From the NCBI GenBank assembly GCA_023442525.1, contig JAEZZA010000018.1, positions 1 through 64,000 of the forward strand: a stretch of 64,000 bases of DNA. Reading direction: 5' to 3'. The notes below the pieces were generated by a model that was given only the letters and a program-made list of their open reading frames with translations, ran no database searches and was not told where the DNA came from. The stretch's first letter is position 1; the number at the start of each line of letters is the position of its first letter. Both the position numbers and the translations under genes were made by a program. Below are positions 1 through 10,367 of this stretch, in pieces. Origin of the DNA: Bacteroidota bacterium. GTDB taxonomy: Bacteria > Bacteroidota > Bacteroidia > Bacteroidales > UBA10428.

Positions 1-164
1 TTGCAGCTTGTAACAAATAATACAGAACACTTTAAGCGGATTAAGGGATTAGGCATTGCAAATTGGACAAAATAAACCAAGGCATGCCTGCTCCTAACAA
101 TTCATAACCGACGAAGTCACTATAGAAAATTCACGGTATCAGGATAACCTGAGCTGTTTAGCGA

Positions 165-262
165 TCCCCCTCCCCCTCCGTGCCCTCTCCAAACTTGCCA
201 ACGGCAAGAAGTATTGTTCCTCCGTGTCCTCAGTGACTTCTCCGTGAACCTCTGTGTAACAA
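165..262. repeat. Degenerate CTCCGTG / CTCTGTG word repeat
   Basis: A stretch of related short words (CCCTCCGTG, CCTCCGTGTCC, CTCCGTGAACC, CTCTGTGTAAC) separated by about 10-25 bases. This resembles the short degenerate intergenic repeats common in Bacteroidota genomes. It has no coding potential and no terminal inverted repeats that I can see. Confidence 0.6.
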
Positions 263-340
263 CCCTGCCCATAGGCACCAGGCACTGGGCAGTGGGACGT
301 CATGGCGAGTCCCGGTTTCTACGGGACGTGGCCATCTTTG

Positions 341-425
341 TTTTTCGCTCTCTCGCTCCCTCGCTCCTTCGCCCCCACGCCCTCTCGCTCCTTCGCTCCC
401 TCGCCCCCTCTCCCATTCGCACATT
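341..425. repeat. CTCGCTCCYT tandem low-complexity repeat
   Basis: Direct tandem words such as CTCGCTCCCT, CGCTCCTTCG and CCCCCTCTCC give a strongly C/T-biased strand over about 85 bases. A second word family, GGCACCAGGCACTGGGCA, sits just before it at about 277-297. Together with the block at 165-262 this forms a composite repeat pile in the leader of the surface cluster. Confidence 0.65.
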
Positions 426-529
426 ATCTTCGTCACCTAAATTCACTTTTTCAGCAAATTATTGTAACCCTCATTCAGATTGCCCGTTACAATAACCTAA
501 AAGATTAGTATTAATAACTCCCTTTCTTA

Positions 530-3500
530 ATGACAGGTTTGATAAGAAAAGGCTTCTTTTCTAAAATAATAATACTTAAAAATTCTTTATTAACGCCCCT
601 GTTTATTTACAGGGTAACGTTAATTGCCGCACTCGTACTTTTAATGGGAAACGAGGTTTGGGGGCAGACGACTGGTGATTACCGGACAAATGGATCGGGA
701 GACTGGAATGCGCTTGGAACCTGGAGAAGATACAATGGGACAAACTGGAATGATGCACCTACTGCTGCTCAAGGCTATCCGGGGCAATATGCAACAAGTT
801 CAACCGCTACAGTTACCATACAGAATGACCAGAATGTCACATTAAATGTTTCTCCTGACAACGCTATTGGTAATCTTGTTCTTCAAACTGGCAACAGAGC
901 ATCTTATATAACCTTTAGTGGCACTAACTCATTAGTTGTCAATAGCAACACGAGAATTGAAGTACCCACATCTACCAATACTGCCAGATATAAATATATC
1001 AGAGTTCTTGCAGGTTCGTTTTCTACAGGAAGCATTGTTATGGACGCAAGCTCTGATAATGGTAGAGATAGTTATATTGAGATTTCTACAGGAACAGTCA
1101 ATGTTTCGGGAAACGTTACTATGAATTCTACAGATGGGAGACGAAACTACATTCTATTCAGCGGAAATGGTACATTAAATGTTGGAGGAACTATTACCGG
1201 AGGGATAATTACGAGCAATGCCGGAGGGCATCAAACAACCGGTCCTACAAGTGGTACGGTAAACTATAATAGCTCCGGCAACCAGACTGTTGGCGCCTAT
1301 ACTTATTACAACCTTACCATCTCAGGCGGCGGTACTAAAACTCTTACAGGTTCGGTTACTATTACAAGAGTTCTTACACTGAACTCCGGAATTTTGCAAC
1401 TTGGAGATAATAATGCCACCTTAAGTAATACAGCAGCAAATGCTATTCAAGGCACACCGGGCAACGGCAGTTTCATTGAAACAAATGGTAACGGAGTATT
1501 TATCAGGCCGGGTAACTCTGAATTACCAATACTATTTCCGGTAGGTTCCGGAGGTAATTATGCACCAGTTAATATTACTGCTATAAGTAATAATACTGGG
1601 AGCCTTAGTATTAAGACAATCCCTGTTGCTGAGCTTGGTCCGAAAAGTTTGAACCGTTACTGGGATATTATAGCAGGGAATAACAGAACCATTACGGCTG
1701 AATTCACATATCATCCGTCCGAAGCCCCATTTGCTCCAACAGGCATCTGGACAAGATCAGGATCAGGTACATGGCAGGTTCCATCAGGTACACAATCATT
1801 CGGTTCAAACAACTTCACAACTACAGGTGGAAACATAAGCACTACTGTCAGTTCATGGACGGCAAGTACAACCGGTACATATTATTCGTACCAGTCAGGT
1901 AGTTGGAACGACCCTACCACGTGGACTTCGGATCCGGGAGGTACCACACAGGTGGGGACAACCATTCCCGACAATGATGATTATGTTGTAATACTAAGCG
2001 GACGTACTGTCACATTACCTGCAGATATCAGTAGTTCAGGATTAAATATCACCATTAATGAAGGCGGATTTCTTGATCAGGGAATTTACCGGTTTACTTC
2101 TACCCTTGCAGAACTAAGCGGACAGGGAACCTTACAGTTATCATCTGCAAACTTGCCCGTAGTCACTCTGAATAATTTCATAAATCCGGGTGGTGGAACA
2201 ACAGAATACCGCAACACGACTTCGTTCAATTTATCGGTCGTTGGTTCTCATTCAACATATAATAACCTGATCATTAATATACCTGACGGAATCATTGCAA
2301 CCCAATTCAGTGATATCACAATTAACGGGAATTTACAGATAAAACGGGGTACTTTAAGGATTAATGATAACACAGCCGGAACCAGATTAATACTTAATAT
2401 ATATGGAGATGTTACGGTAAACCAGGCAGCCTGTTTAACGGTTGGTCGCGGATCAACTAATACCAGCATATATCCAACAAACTTTTCTGGTGGCACACAG
2501 CCATTTCTGAACTACTATGAGCAATTTCACCGTATTGTTATCTATGGAAGTTTTACCAACAATGGAACAGTGAGGTTTACGAACCTTAATTATCCAGTAT
2601 ACAACTTATTTCCCCCTTTAGGTGATGCTGCCACATCCGGAGCTGCATCTGTATACTTTATGGGAACAAGTAATAGTTCGCTGATCTGTAATGGGACTAC
2701 CGATTTCTATAATCTTATCCTGGATAAGGGAATCGATCAGACATATTCACTTACTATACAACCATCTTCATATAATAATTTCAGACTCTTCGGAGCTAAT
2801 GTGTCGTCAGCAGAGACAGGCACCTCCAATCCAAATTTGAGAAAAGCTCTCTGGATCCGAACAGGTACGCTTATCCTTAAAGGACTTACAATAATTCCTT
2901 CCTTGACTGAAGGTGTATCTGGGGCAACTTTTTCCAGTGATTACATTATTCCAATAAATGGCGCCTTGGTGCTTGACGGACCGGATGTAATAGCACTTGC
3001 AACAGCCGACGATTATGGTGAAGTTAACTTAGCATATGGAGTATCAGGAGGAACCGGTGCAGCAAATGGTATTAATACCAATGGTGTTACAAATCCCCAG
3101 GGTCTGCTTGTTTATGGCAGACTTCAGGTAAATGAAGGCTATTTATCAACCAGAGAATCTGCAGGATTATTATACAACAATGTTGCTGCAGGACAAATTG
3201 AAATAAAGGGCGGGATTGTGGATGTTAAACAATTTCGCGAAAACGGAACAACCGGTTCAGGTGCTTCATTCGTACAATCTGGCGGTCTTTTAGCATTACG
3301 CGGAAGGTTTATCAGGCCTGTGGCTTATGCCACAATGGACGACCTGACAAGTATTTCAGGTTCCCTCAGTGCAAGGGCAGCAAATGGGACAAGCGGAAGT
3401 CACGGATCCTTTAATATTAATAATGCCAGCAACGTATTCTCCATGTCGGGCGGCACTATTCGTATTTACGATGCTTGCACAACAGGTAATGCTTATGCCA

Positions 3501-6500
3501 TAAAGATATTATCATCATCGGCCAATACAAATATCACAGGTGGCACCTTTGAGCTGAATTCTCTGAACGGCACCGTTTTGGCAAATTCCACATCACATCT
3601 TATCGAAAGTGCATCAGCTCCCTTTGGAAATTTATCAATATTTCAGGGGTCAGGCAGTAATACAACTGCTCAGTTAAGTTCCTATGAACTTACCTTACTA
3701 AATGATCTTCGAGTAAATTCCGGAACATTAATTGCTTCAAATCTGGATGTTACCATTGGCGGTGATTTTTCAATATCTTCAGGTGCTACGTATAATTCCG
3801 GCATTAATACCACTATTTTCAACGGAAATTCAAAGCAATTTTTTCAGATAGACGGCACTATAAATAATGGTTCGCAGGGTCTTAATAATTTTAGCCAGGA
3901 CAACAATTCCGACACAGTAGCAATATCCGGAAGTCAGGCTTCCCTCTACGTGCAAGGAACATTTATACTTAACGGAGGAACATTTGAAGATGGTGGAAAA
4001 ACCATATATGTCGCTGGCAATATTACCAACTCAGGTACTCATGTTGGCCCTACAGGATCAGGGTCTATCAGGCTAAACGGAACGACAATGCAATCGATCG
4101 GTGGTGATGGTAAGGGAATTTTCAGAAATCTGACACTTGACAACAATAATGCAGCAGTTTCTCCAGTATCGCTTACCTCTTCTATTACAATCAATGGAGT
4201 TTTAACCTTTCTGCGCGATAAAAACTTAAATATTGGCACTTATAATCTTAAACTGACTGAAAATGCAAGCATTATAAGCGGGGATGCTACAAGTTATATT
4301 CAAACCAGTGGTAATTCAGGTGATGGTGGATTGACTAAAATATACTCCTCAGGATCTCCAAGTTTTACTTTTCCAATTGGAGCTCCGACATTGAATCCTG
4401 TAAGGGTATCCAAATATACACCCGCGATTATAACTGTTAACGGAACAGCAACTTCATATGGTTCAATTACTATAATTCCGGTAGGTTATGAACATCCTGC
4501 AACATTGGTGAACGGTGTCAGCCTAACTTATTTCTGGAGAGTTAAATCAACCGGATTTAATCTGGGCAGTGCTACTATCACTCACGGATATACCTATGGA
4601 AATGCAGATATGGCGGGAATCACGCAATCAGAGTGTATTGCAGCAAGATATCATATTCCAACCTATTCATGGACGACAGGAGGTATAAATGATGTGGATG
4701 AGGTTAATAAAATAATCGGTGAACCCGGAACAGGGTCCTTTCTTGAAGCTGTCTCATTCATTGATGGAGACTACACAGCTGGGGACAATACTCCGACTAA
4801 CCCTTTTGGAATACCACGGGTTTTTTATAGCAGAATTAATGGTGCCGGTGCAGGAAACGGATTATGGAGCGCTGCAAGTACCTGGTCATTTACAGGTAAT
4901 TCAGGTCCGGCAAATACAGAAGGAGCTGTGCCCGGAATAAATGATATTGTTGTTATTAGTGGCAACGATTCCATTTATCTGGATCGTGACCGTTCAGATC
5001 CATGGGAAACGGATAATGTTGACCCCAGAAGTTGTGCCAGTCTGCAGATAGAAAGGGGTTCAGTTCTGGATATGGGCTTTAATACAAACTCTGTATTCAG
5101 TATGGTAGTTTCACATCCAAATGGTAACGGAAATTTCAGAGTAACCACCTCATCGGCATCAGGAACGACATTTAAATTTCCTTCAGGCGACTTTAGTGAT
5201 TTCAACCAGAACCTTGGAACCACAGAATTATATACAACGAATCCTACAGCCGGAACTACATACTGGCTTCCAAACAACATTCAATCTTACGGAAACCTTA
5301 TTATTTCGCCCTTAGGCGGATCCAATATTATTTTTGGCAATACCGACCTCACAGTTTATGGAAATCTAATTACACGTGGCCAAAACTCAGAATCATGGTT
5401 CTGCCCAACCTGGAACAGCAACTACCCCACAACGCCTGTTACAAGAGCCGCAAAAACCATTACAGTTTTTGGCAACATGGATCTTCAGGGAGGTGCCTTA
5501 ATTTTCTATGGTAATGGCTCTCTGGCGCAGAATTTCATTATTCATGGTGATGTAATTGTCAGTACAAACGCAGGGATAATGGTATATGGTTCTGCCACCA
5601 ATCAATCTATGCAAATTGGCGGTAGCCTTATAAATAATGCTGCTTTTGGAACCGGAGTAAATCTTTATAGAGGCTGTAATTTTACTTCCATACCTCTGAC
5701 TTTCTTTGGCAATAACAACGCATTCATAACCAATACTTCGGGCACTCCTAGTACGACATTGCAAAACGTTACAGTTTACAAAGGATCTTCACAAAATACT
5801 CTTTTAACTATTGATATTGGTGGAACTTTTAGTACACCAGCCGACAATTGGCTAACACTGCAAAATGGTACCCTTCGCTATATGAGGAATAATCCTTCTT
5901 CGGATTTTACAATATCAACTGGCACGCCATTTATTATACCTCCAACAGCAGGATTATTAATAGATTACTCAAATAATAGAAATGTTTTACTTGCTAATTT
6001 AAATAATAATAATAACGATGTAATTCTCAATGGGAAACTAACTATTATCAATGGAAACGTATATGTTGGCCGTGTTAATGGAACAGATAATAACAACAAT
6101 GATATTGAATATTCCGGTGGCGGAGCATCAGAAATTGAGATTCAGGGAGGTACACTGACAGTGAACGGACAGATTAGACGCAATCCTGCAATATCAAACG
6201 GAATTCTCAAATATAATCAGAGTGGCGGCACGGTCACAATTAATGGGCGGAATGCCAACTCCACCAATGCCAAGTTTGAAATATTAAATAATGAGAGCCA
6301 TTTTCAGATGTCGGGAGGCACCCTTATTATTGTAAGAGGAAATGGAACGTCTGCTTTCGGTGACGTGTTTATCAGGCCGGGCAGCTCATCGGTCACCGGT
6401 GGTATTATTCAATTTGCTCATAACCTGGACAACCTACCACAAACCTATCGCCTTGATGCAAGTGTTCCGTTAAATGATATAATGATTAGCGGCAGAACCA

Positions 6501-9500
6501 CCGGAACTGCTGCAAACGCACAGGTGAATCTGATGGTAAATCCATTGGTTCTTAAAGGCTCGCTGACATTAAGTAATCTAAGAAGCATATTGAATGCAAA
6601 TAATATGGATGTTACAGTTCAGGGTGATTTCATAAATAACGGATCTCCGGCTAGTTATTTACACGGTACAAATCGTACTACTTTCAATGGAAATGTTCAG
6701 AATCTTACCGGATCTTCAATAACGAATTTTTACGACCTCAAAGTCAGTCCCCTAACAAGTCTGACATTATCCAACAATGTTATTGTTTACCATAATCTGG
6801 AACTTGAATATGGAACCCTGATCTGTGGACCCAATTCAGTTGTACTGGAAAAGGATTTTATAAATAATGCTACTTATACCGATACTCAGTTTGGAGTCAT
6901 TCTCAGGGGAACCTCCGGTCAACAGCTTATTTCAGGAACCGGTACTTTTGGCAGGCTTGAACTCGACAATACAGATGGAGCAAGAATAGCCAATCACATA
7001 ACTTTAAACCAGGATCTGGTACTTACTAAAGGGAGCTTTAATATTAACCGATATATGCTCACACTTGGGCAAAACAGTAATATTGGTGGCACAAGCTTTG
7101 GTTCAAGTAAAATGATTATCACTGACGGTGTATTCAGTGATGTTGGAATAACAAAAATATTTGGTGCAGGTCCCAAATCTTTCACCTTTCCAATTGGTGT
7201 CAACGGCAAGTACACACCGGCTGAATTAACTATAACGGCAAATGCTTCTATAGGATCAATCAGGGTAAACAATATAAACAGCAGACATCCCGGTATTGTT
7301 GATCCGAATAATGTGTTGCAGTATTTCTGGGAGGTTGAAAGTTCAGGAATTACAGGATTTTCAGGGAGCATGATTCTTAATTATTCGGTCAATGATGTAT
7401 TAGGAGGCCCGGAAAGCAATTATGTAGATGCGAGGTTGATCGTACCCGGAACAAGCTGGCAGAAAGGGGCAACCGGAGCTGATCAGGTTGATGAAATTAA
7501 TCACAGGATTACCTTCAATTTCCCAGCAGGAACCAGTAATTTGAACGGTGAATACACGGCAGGTAACGACCTTGCCATACCTGATGCAGTGCCAGTATAC
7601 ACGACTAACTCAGATGGTAACTGGAATGACCCTTCCATATGGACTCAGACATCAGGTGATCCATTCATTTTAACAGGAGGCCCAAATGGATTTATAGTTA
7701 TCATCAATCATAATGTAATTGCCAATACGAATTATTGCCAGGCATACCGTACAACAATCAATAAGAAATTACAACTCGAATCACCCTACTTCGGTCATAA
7801 TCTTGGGACCGTAGACGGATCAGGAACATTGTACCTCGAAAGCTCCGTAATGCCTGCAGGAAGATTTGATGATTTTCTGGATTGCGATGGGAATAGTACA
7901 CTTGAATATGGAGGCAGTGGATGTTATACTATTAATGCTGATTTATTTAACCAGGTTCCCAATGTTCTTTTAAGCGGAACAGGAATCCGTATTCTGCCCA
8001 ATAAAGATTTGACCATATGTCATACTTTGAATATTAATGGACCTGCTTTAGATAACTCTACATATAATAAAAAACTCACGATTCTGGGTACTATGGTTCG
8101 AACTTCAGGAACATTTAATAGCGGAATCGGACCAGGTGCAACAGTTTCTTTTACAGGAACATCAGCTCAAACATTAGGTAACTTTTCCGGGGCTAACGGC
8201 TTTAATAACCTGGAAATCGATAATACTGAAGGACTCACTCTTATCGGACCGATAACCGTATCAGGAAACCTGATGTTAACTGACGGAATAATACGTACTT
8301 CGTCTGTAAATTCGCTAAGCATTACAAATACATCTGTGAGTAGTGTTATCCCCAGTGGAGGAAGCGACAATTCATACATAAGTGGCCCTTTGACCAAGAC
8401 ACTAGTTCAGGGCGATACGTATTTCAAATTTCCCGTTGGTAATTCATCTGTACCCGGAAACAAGCTTTCATTAAGAGCTACTCAAACCGGGACACTGGAT
8501 TGGACAGTTGAATATATTAACCCAAGCGGATTATTATCCGTGTCAGCTCCTCTTACAACTGTTAATGAAACAGAGTACTGGAATGTAAGCACCCCTTCAG
8601 GAGGAGGAGCTATTGTGCAAATTGAATGGGATCCGGCAAGTAACCTTACGCCGTTAATGACACAAAATGGCATTTCCGATATGAGAGTGGCAGAACATAA
8701 CGGAACCAACTGGACTGAACTGGGCTCTGTAAGAAGTGGCGACAATTATAATGGATATTCTGAAACTTCTTCAAGAGTTGTCATCGCAGCGGGCGGAAAT
8801 AAAAACTATACCCTGGCATGCATAAATGCACCAAAACCAAGGATAAGGCTTGCTCCGGCAGGCGCTGTTTGTGGTACTTCCGGAATCCCATTAACACTTT
8901 CCAGTGCCTACGATGTTTATCCACCTTTTACAATTGAATTTACAATTAACGGTGTACCACAAACACCATTAACTCCGGCGTCGTTCCCTGCAACCTTGCC
9001 AACACTGAGTACAGGTGGCGTATTCCAATTGACAGGATTTACTTATAACCGGCCTGCTGGCACTTTGAGGACAGGTGTGGTTGATGTTACTACTGTAACA
9101 ACTTATGCAGTACCTACTACTTCAAATGCCGGCGGCGATCAATCGCTTTGCGGAGCAACAAGTGCGACACTTTCTGGTAATAATCCCTTAACTGGAACAG
9201 GCCTTTGGAGTATAATTAGCGGAACTGGTGGAACTGTGACAACACCTACAAGTCCGACCAGCACATTCAATGGCACAAACGGGACAACCTATATTTTACG
9301 TTGGACAATATCAAATGGAGCTTGCACATCCTCAGACAATGTAACCATCTCCTTCCCTCTTCTGGCTGCCCAACCGCAAAATTTCACAAGCAGTTCCTCT
9401 GAAGTGTGTCAGGGTGAGGATGGAGTACCTTTCACTATTCCAAATGATCCTTCCGTAACCTATACATGGACGTATTCCGGCACAGGATATGATATTAGTG

Positions 9501-10225
9501 GAACAGGTAATGCGGTTACAGTAGATTTTGATAATACAGCAACTTCAGGAACTTTTAGTGTAATCGCATCAAATACCTGCGGGAGTAGTGCACCAAGATC
9601 GATTGCGGTGACTGTCCATCCCATGCCGGCCATAGCACTGGCCACAGGTTCAACAGAATTATGCTTTGGACTCGCGGATGCACCGTTAGCATATACAGGA
9701 ACCACACATTCGCCTGATCGGCATTCTGTTACATACGGAGCAGCAGCTATTACCGAGGGTTTTGTTCATGTAACCAATTCTGTATTAACCGCAAGTCTCA
9801 TTAGTCTTGTCGTACCTTCAGATGCATCAGTATCAGACTATACAGGAGACTTATTTGTGACAAACTCTACTACGGGTTGCATCAGTGATCCATATCCTTT
9901 CTCTATCACCATTAACCCCCTCCCGGTTCCAACGATCAGCGGACCGAACACTTGTGCCGGAATTCCTGTGAATTACCAGACTGAGAATGGAATGTCGGAT
10001 TATATATGGACGATTACGCCCGGTTCCGGTACTATTTCAGATCCCGCAGATGTATATAATCCACAGGTAACCTGGGGAAATGTAACCGGTTTGTATGAGG
10101 ATAGGGTGATCAGCGTAAATTACACGGATGCCAACGGTTGTAAAGCGGCATCACCGGCCTCAATGAATGTGAGAATATTCAAAATTCCCCAAACCGGTCC
10201 CGCCTATCGATTACCGAATGAATAA
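530..10225 (+). CDS. Giant secreted modular beta-helix-like surface protein
   Basis: A 3231-residue secreted protein. The N-terminus has a long basic stretch and a hydrophobic segment ending near residue 45 (VWGQ), read as a signal peptide. The body is Gly/Asn/Thr/Ser-rich with repeated 'sGtLtl.gg.ltv.g.' strands typical of right-handed beta-helix adhesins. Four lead-in units of the SGxWNDPxTW type start near residues 49, 450, 1431 and 2356, and each stretch closes with a conserved F-P-[VI]-G element (near 336, 1281, 2220 and 2633) followed by a Y/F-W block. The last ~450 residues contain Ig/PKD-like domains, ending in a module with W-T-I, V-T-W and N-G-C motifs. The final residues PQTGPAYRLPNE resemble the tails of the next two proteins. 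No standard type A or B T9SS domain is recognisable. An adhesin or matrix role is inferred; the reading frame is intact. Confidence 0.85.
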   Translation: MTGLIRKGFFSKIIILKNSLLTPLFIYRVTLIAALVLLMGNEVWGQTTGDYRTNGSGDWNALGTWRRYNGTNWNDAPTAAQGYPGQYATSSTATVTIQNDQNVTLNVSPDNAIGNLVLQTGNRASYITFSGTNSLVVNSNTRIEVPTSTNTARYKYIRVLAGSFSTGSIVMDASSDNGRDSYIEISTGTVNVSGNVTMNSTDGRRNYILFSGNGTLNVGGTITGGIITSNAGGHQTTGPTSGTVNYNSSGNQTVGAYTYYNLTISGGGTKTLTGSVTITRVLTLNSGILQLGDNNATLSNTAANAIQGTPGNGSFIETNGNGVFIRPGNSELPILFPVGSGGNYAPVNITAISNNTGSLSIKTIPVAELGPKSLNRYWDIIAGNNRTITAEFTYHPSEAPFAPTGIWTRSGSGTWQVPSGTQSFGSNNFTTTGGNISTTVSSWTASTTGTYYSYQSGSWNDPTTWTSDPGGTTQVGTTIPDNDDYVVILSGRTVTLPADISSSGLNITINEGGFLDQGIYRFTSTLAELSGQGTLQLSSANLPVVTLNNFINPGGGTTEYRNTTSFNLSVVGSHSTYNNLIINIPDGIIATQFSDITINGNLQIKRGTLRINDNTAGTRLILNIYGDVTVNQAACLTVGRGSTNTSIYPTNFSGGTQPFLNYYEQFHRIVIYGSFTNNGTVRFTNLNYPVYNLFPPLGDAATSGAASVYFMGTSNSSLICNGTTDFYNLILDKGIDQTYSLTIQPSSYNNFRLFGANVSSAETGTSNPNLRKALWIRTGTLILKGLTIIPSLTEGVSGATFSSDYIIPINGALVLDGPDVIALATADDYGEVNLAYGVSGGTGAANGINTNGVTNPQGLLVYGRLQVNEGYLSTRESAGLLYNNVAAGQIEIKGGIVDVKQFRENGTTGSGASFVQSGGLLALRGRFIRPVAYATMDDLTSISGSLSARAANGTSGSHGSFNINNASNVFSMSGGTIRIYDACTTGNAYAIKILSSSANTNITGGTFELNSLNGTVLANSTSHLIESASAPFGNLSIFQGSGSNTTAQLSSYELTLLNDLRVNSGTLIASNLDVTIGGDFSISSGATYNSGINTTIFNGNSKQFFQIDGTINNGSQGLNNFSQDNNSDTVAISGSQASLYVQGTFILNGGTFEDGGKTIYVAGNITNSGTHVGPTGSGSIRLNGTTMQSIGGDGKGIFRNLTLDNNNAAVSPVSLTSSITINGVLTFLRDKNLNIGTYNLKLTENASIISGDATSYIQTSGNSGDGGLTKIYSSGSPSFTFPIGAPTLNPVRVSKYTPAIITVNGTATSYGSITIIPVGYEHPATLVNGVSLTYFWRVKSTGFNLGSATITHGYTYGNADMAGITQSECIAARYHIPTYSWTTGGINDVDEVNKIIGEPGTGSFLEAVSFIDGDYTAGDNTPTNPFGIPRVFYSRINGAGAGNGLWSAASTWSFTGNSGPANTEGAVPGINDIVVISGNDSIYLDRDRSDPWETDNVDPRSCASLQIERGSVLDMGFNTNSVFSMVVSHPNGNGNFRVTTSSASGTTFKFPSGDFSDFNQNLGTTELYTTNPTAGTTYWLPNNIQSYGNLIISPLGGSNIIFGNTDLTVYGNLITRGQNSESWFCPTWNSNYPTTPVTRAAKTITVFGNMDLQGGALIFYGNGSLAQNFIIHGDVIVSTNAGIMVYGSATNQSMQIGGSLINNAAFGTGVNLYRGCNFTSIPLTFFGNNNAFITNTSGTPSTTLQNVTVYKGSSQNTLLTIDIGGTFSTPADNWLTLQNGTLRYMRNNPSSDFTISTGTPFIIPPTAGLLIDYSNNRNVLLANLNNNNNDVILNGKLTIINGNVYVGRVNGTDNNNNDIEYSGGGASEIEIQGGTLTVNGQIRRNPAISNGILKYNQSGGTVTINGRNANSTNAKFEILNNESHFQMSGGTLIIVRGNGTSAFGDVFIRPGSSSVTGGIIQFAHNLDNLPQTYRLDASVPLNDIMISGRTTGTAANAQVNLMVNPLVLKGSLTLSNLRSILNANNMDVTVQGDFINNGSPASYLHGTNRTTFNGNVQNLTGSSITNFYDLKVSPLTSLTLSNNVIVYHNLELEYGTLICGPNSVVLEKDFINNATYTDTQFGVILRGTSGQQLISGTGTFGRLELDNTDGARIANHITLNQDLVLTKGSFNINRYMLTLGQNSNIGGTSFGSSKMIITDGVFSDVGITKIFGAGPKSFTFPIGVNGKYTPAELTITANASIGSIRVNNINSRHPGIVDPNNVLQYFWEVESSGITGFSGSMILNYSVNDVLGGPESNYVDARLIVPGTSWQKGATGADQVDEINHRITFNFPAGTSNLNGEYTAGNDLAIPDAVPVYTTNSDGNWNDPSIWTQTSGDPFILTGGPNGFIVIINHNVIANTNYCQAYRTTINKKLQLESPYFGHNLGTVDGSGTLYLESSVMPAGRFDDFLDCDGNSTLEYGGSGCYTINADLFNQVPNVLLSGTGIRILPNKDLTICHTLNINGPALDNSTYNKKLTILGTMVRTSGTFNSGIGPGATVSFTGTSAQTLGNFSGANGFNNLEIDNTEGLTLIGPITVSGNLMLTDGIIRTSSVNSLSITNTSVSSVIPSGGSDNSYISGPLTKTLVQGDTYFKFPVGNSSVPGNKLSLRATQTGTLDWTVEYINPSGLLSVSAPLTTVNETEYWNVSTPSGGGAIVQIEWDPASNLTPLMTQNGISDMRVAEHNGTNWTELGSVRSGDNYNGYSETSSRVVIAAGGNKNYTLACINAPKPRIRLAPAGAVCGTSGIPLTLSSAYDVYPPFTIEFTINGVPQTPLTPASFPATLPTLSTGGVFQLTGFTYNRPAGTLRTGVVDVTTVTTYAVPTTSNAGGDQSLCGATSATLSGNNPLTGTGLWSIISGTGGTVTTPTSPTSTFNGTNGTTYILRWTISNGACTSSDNVTISFPLLAAQPQNFTSSSSEVCQGEDGVPFTIPNDPSVTYTWTYSGTGYDISGTGNAVTVDFDNTATSGTFSVIASNTCGSSAPRSIAVTVHPMPAIALATGSTELCFGLADAPLAYTGTTHSPDRHSVTYGAAAITEGFVHVTNSVLTASLISLVVPSDASVSDYTGDLFVTNSTTGCISDPYPFSITINPLPVPTISGPNTCAGIPVNYQTENGMSDYIWTITPGSGTISDPADVYNPQVTWGNVTGLYEDRVISVNYTDANGCKAASPASMNVRIFKIPQTGPAYRLPNE

Positions 10226-10244
10226 CACAATAAGATTATTTATC

Positions 10245-10261
10245 AGGATATATTATATCCT
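10245..10261. promoter_or_regulatory. Perfect 17-bp AT-rich palindrome
   Basis: AGGATATA-T-TATATCCT lies 20 bases after the stop of the giant gene, in the 142-base gap before the next gene. It may be a weak hairpin or a protein-binding palindrome. It is too AT-rich and lacks the T tract of a convincing terminator. Confidence 0.35.
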
Positions 10262-10367
10262 CATCAAATATAAGCAACCAATTAACATTGATTTACGATA
10301 TAATGAACGGTTTTTACAGTACTAACTAACTAATCAACGTAAGATAAATTTCAAATCAATTCCAATT

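Larger units (their letters stand above)
1..529. other. Non-coding region with low-complexity repeats
   Basis: No credible gene is seen in these 529 bases. The first 150 bases are ordinary AT-rich sequence. From about 165 onward the + strand becomes strongly pyrimidine-rich with degenerate repeated words of the 'CTCCGTG' and 'CTCGCTCC' types, listed separately. The short open frames here are Ser/Pro/Leu/Arg-rich products of that composition and are not genes. The region must carry the promoter of the giant surface-protein gene at 530, but no perfect TAnnTTTG box was found close to it. Confidence 0.7.

Noticed and set aside
214..508. Three overlapping open frames of 68-93 residues in the repeat-rich leader
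   Set aside because: They occur on both strands of the same low-complexity block, are dominated by Ser/Pro/Arg/Leu repeats, and none has a signal or domain.
10190..10222. PQTGP tail of the giant protein as an LPXTG sortase signal
   Set aside because: No hydrophobic segment or basic tail follows the motif; it ends the protein. Bacteroidota do not use this cell-wall sorting route, so it is treated as a separate tail motif.
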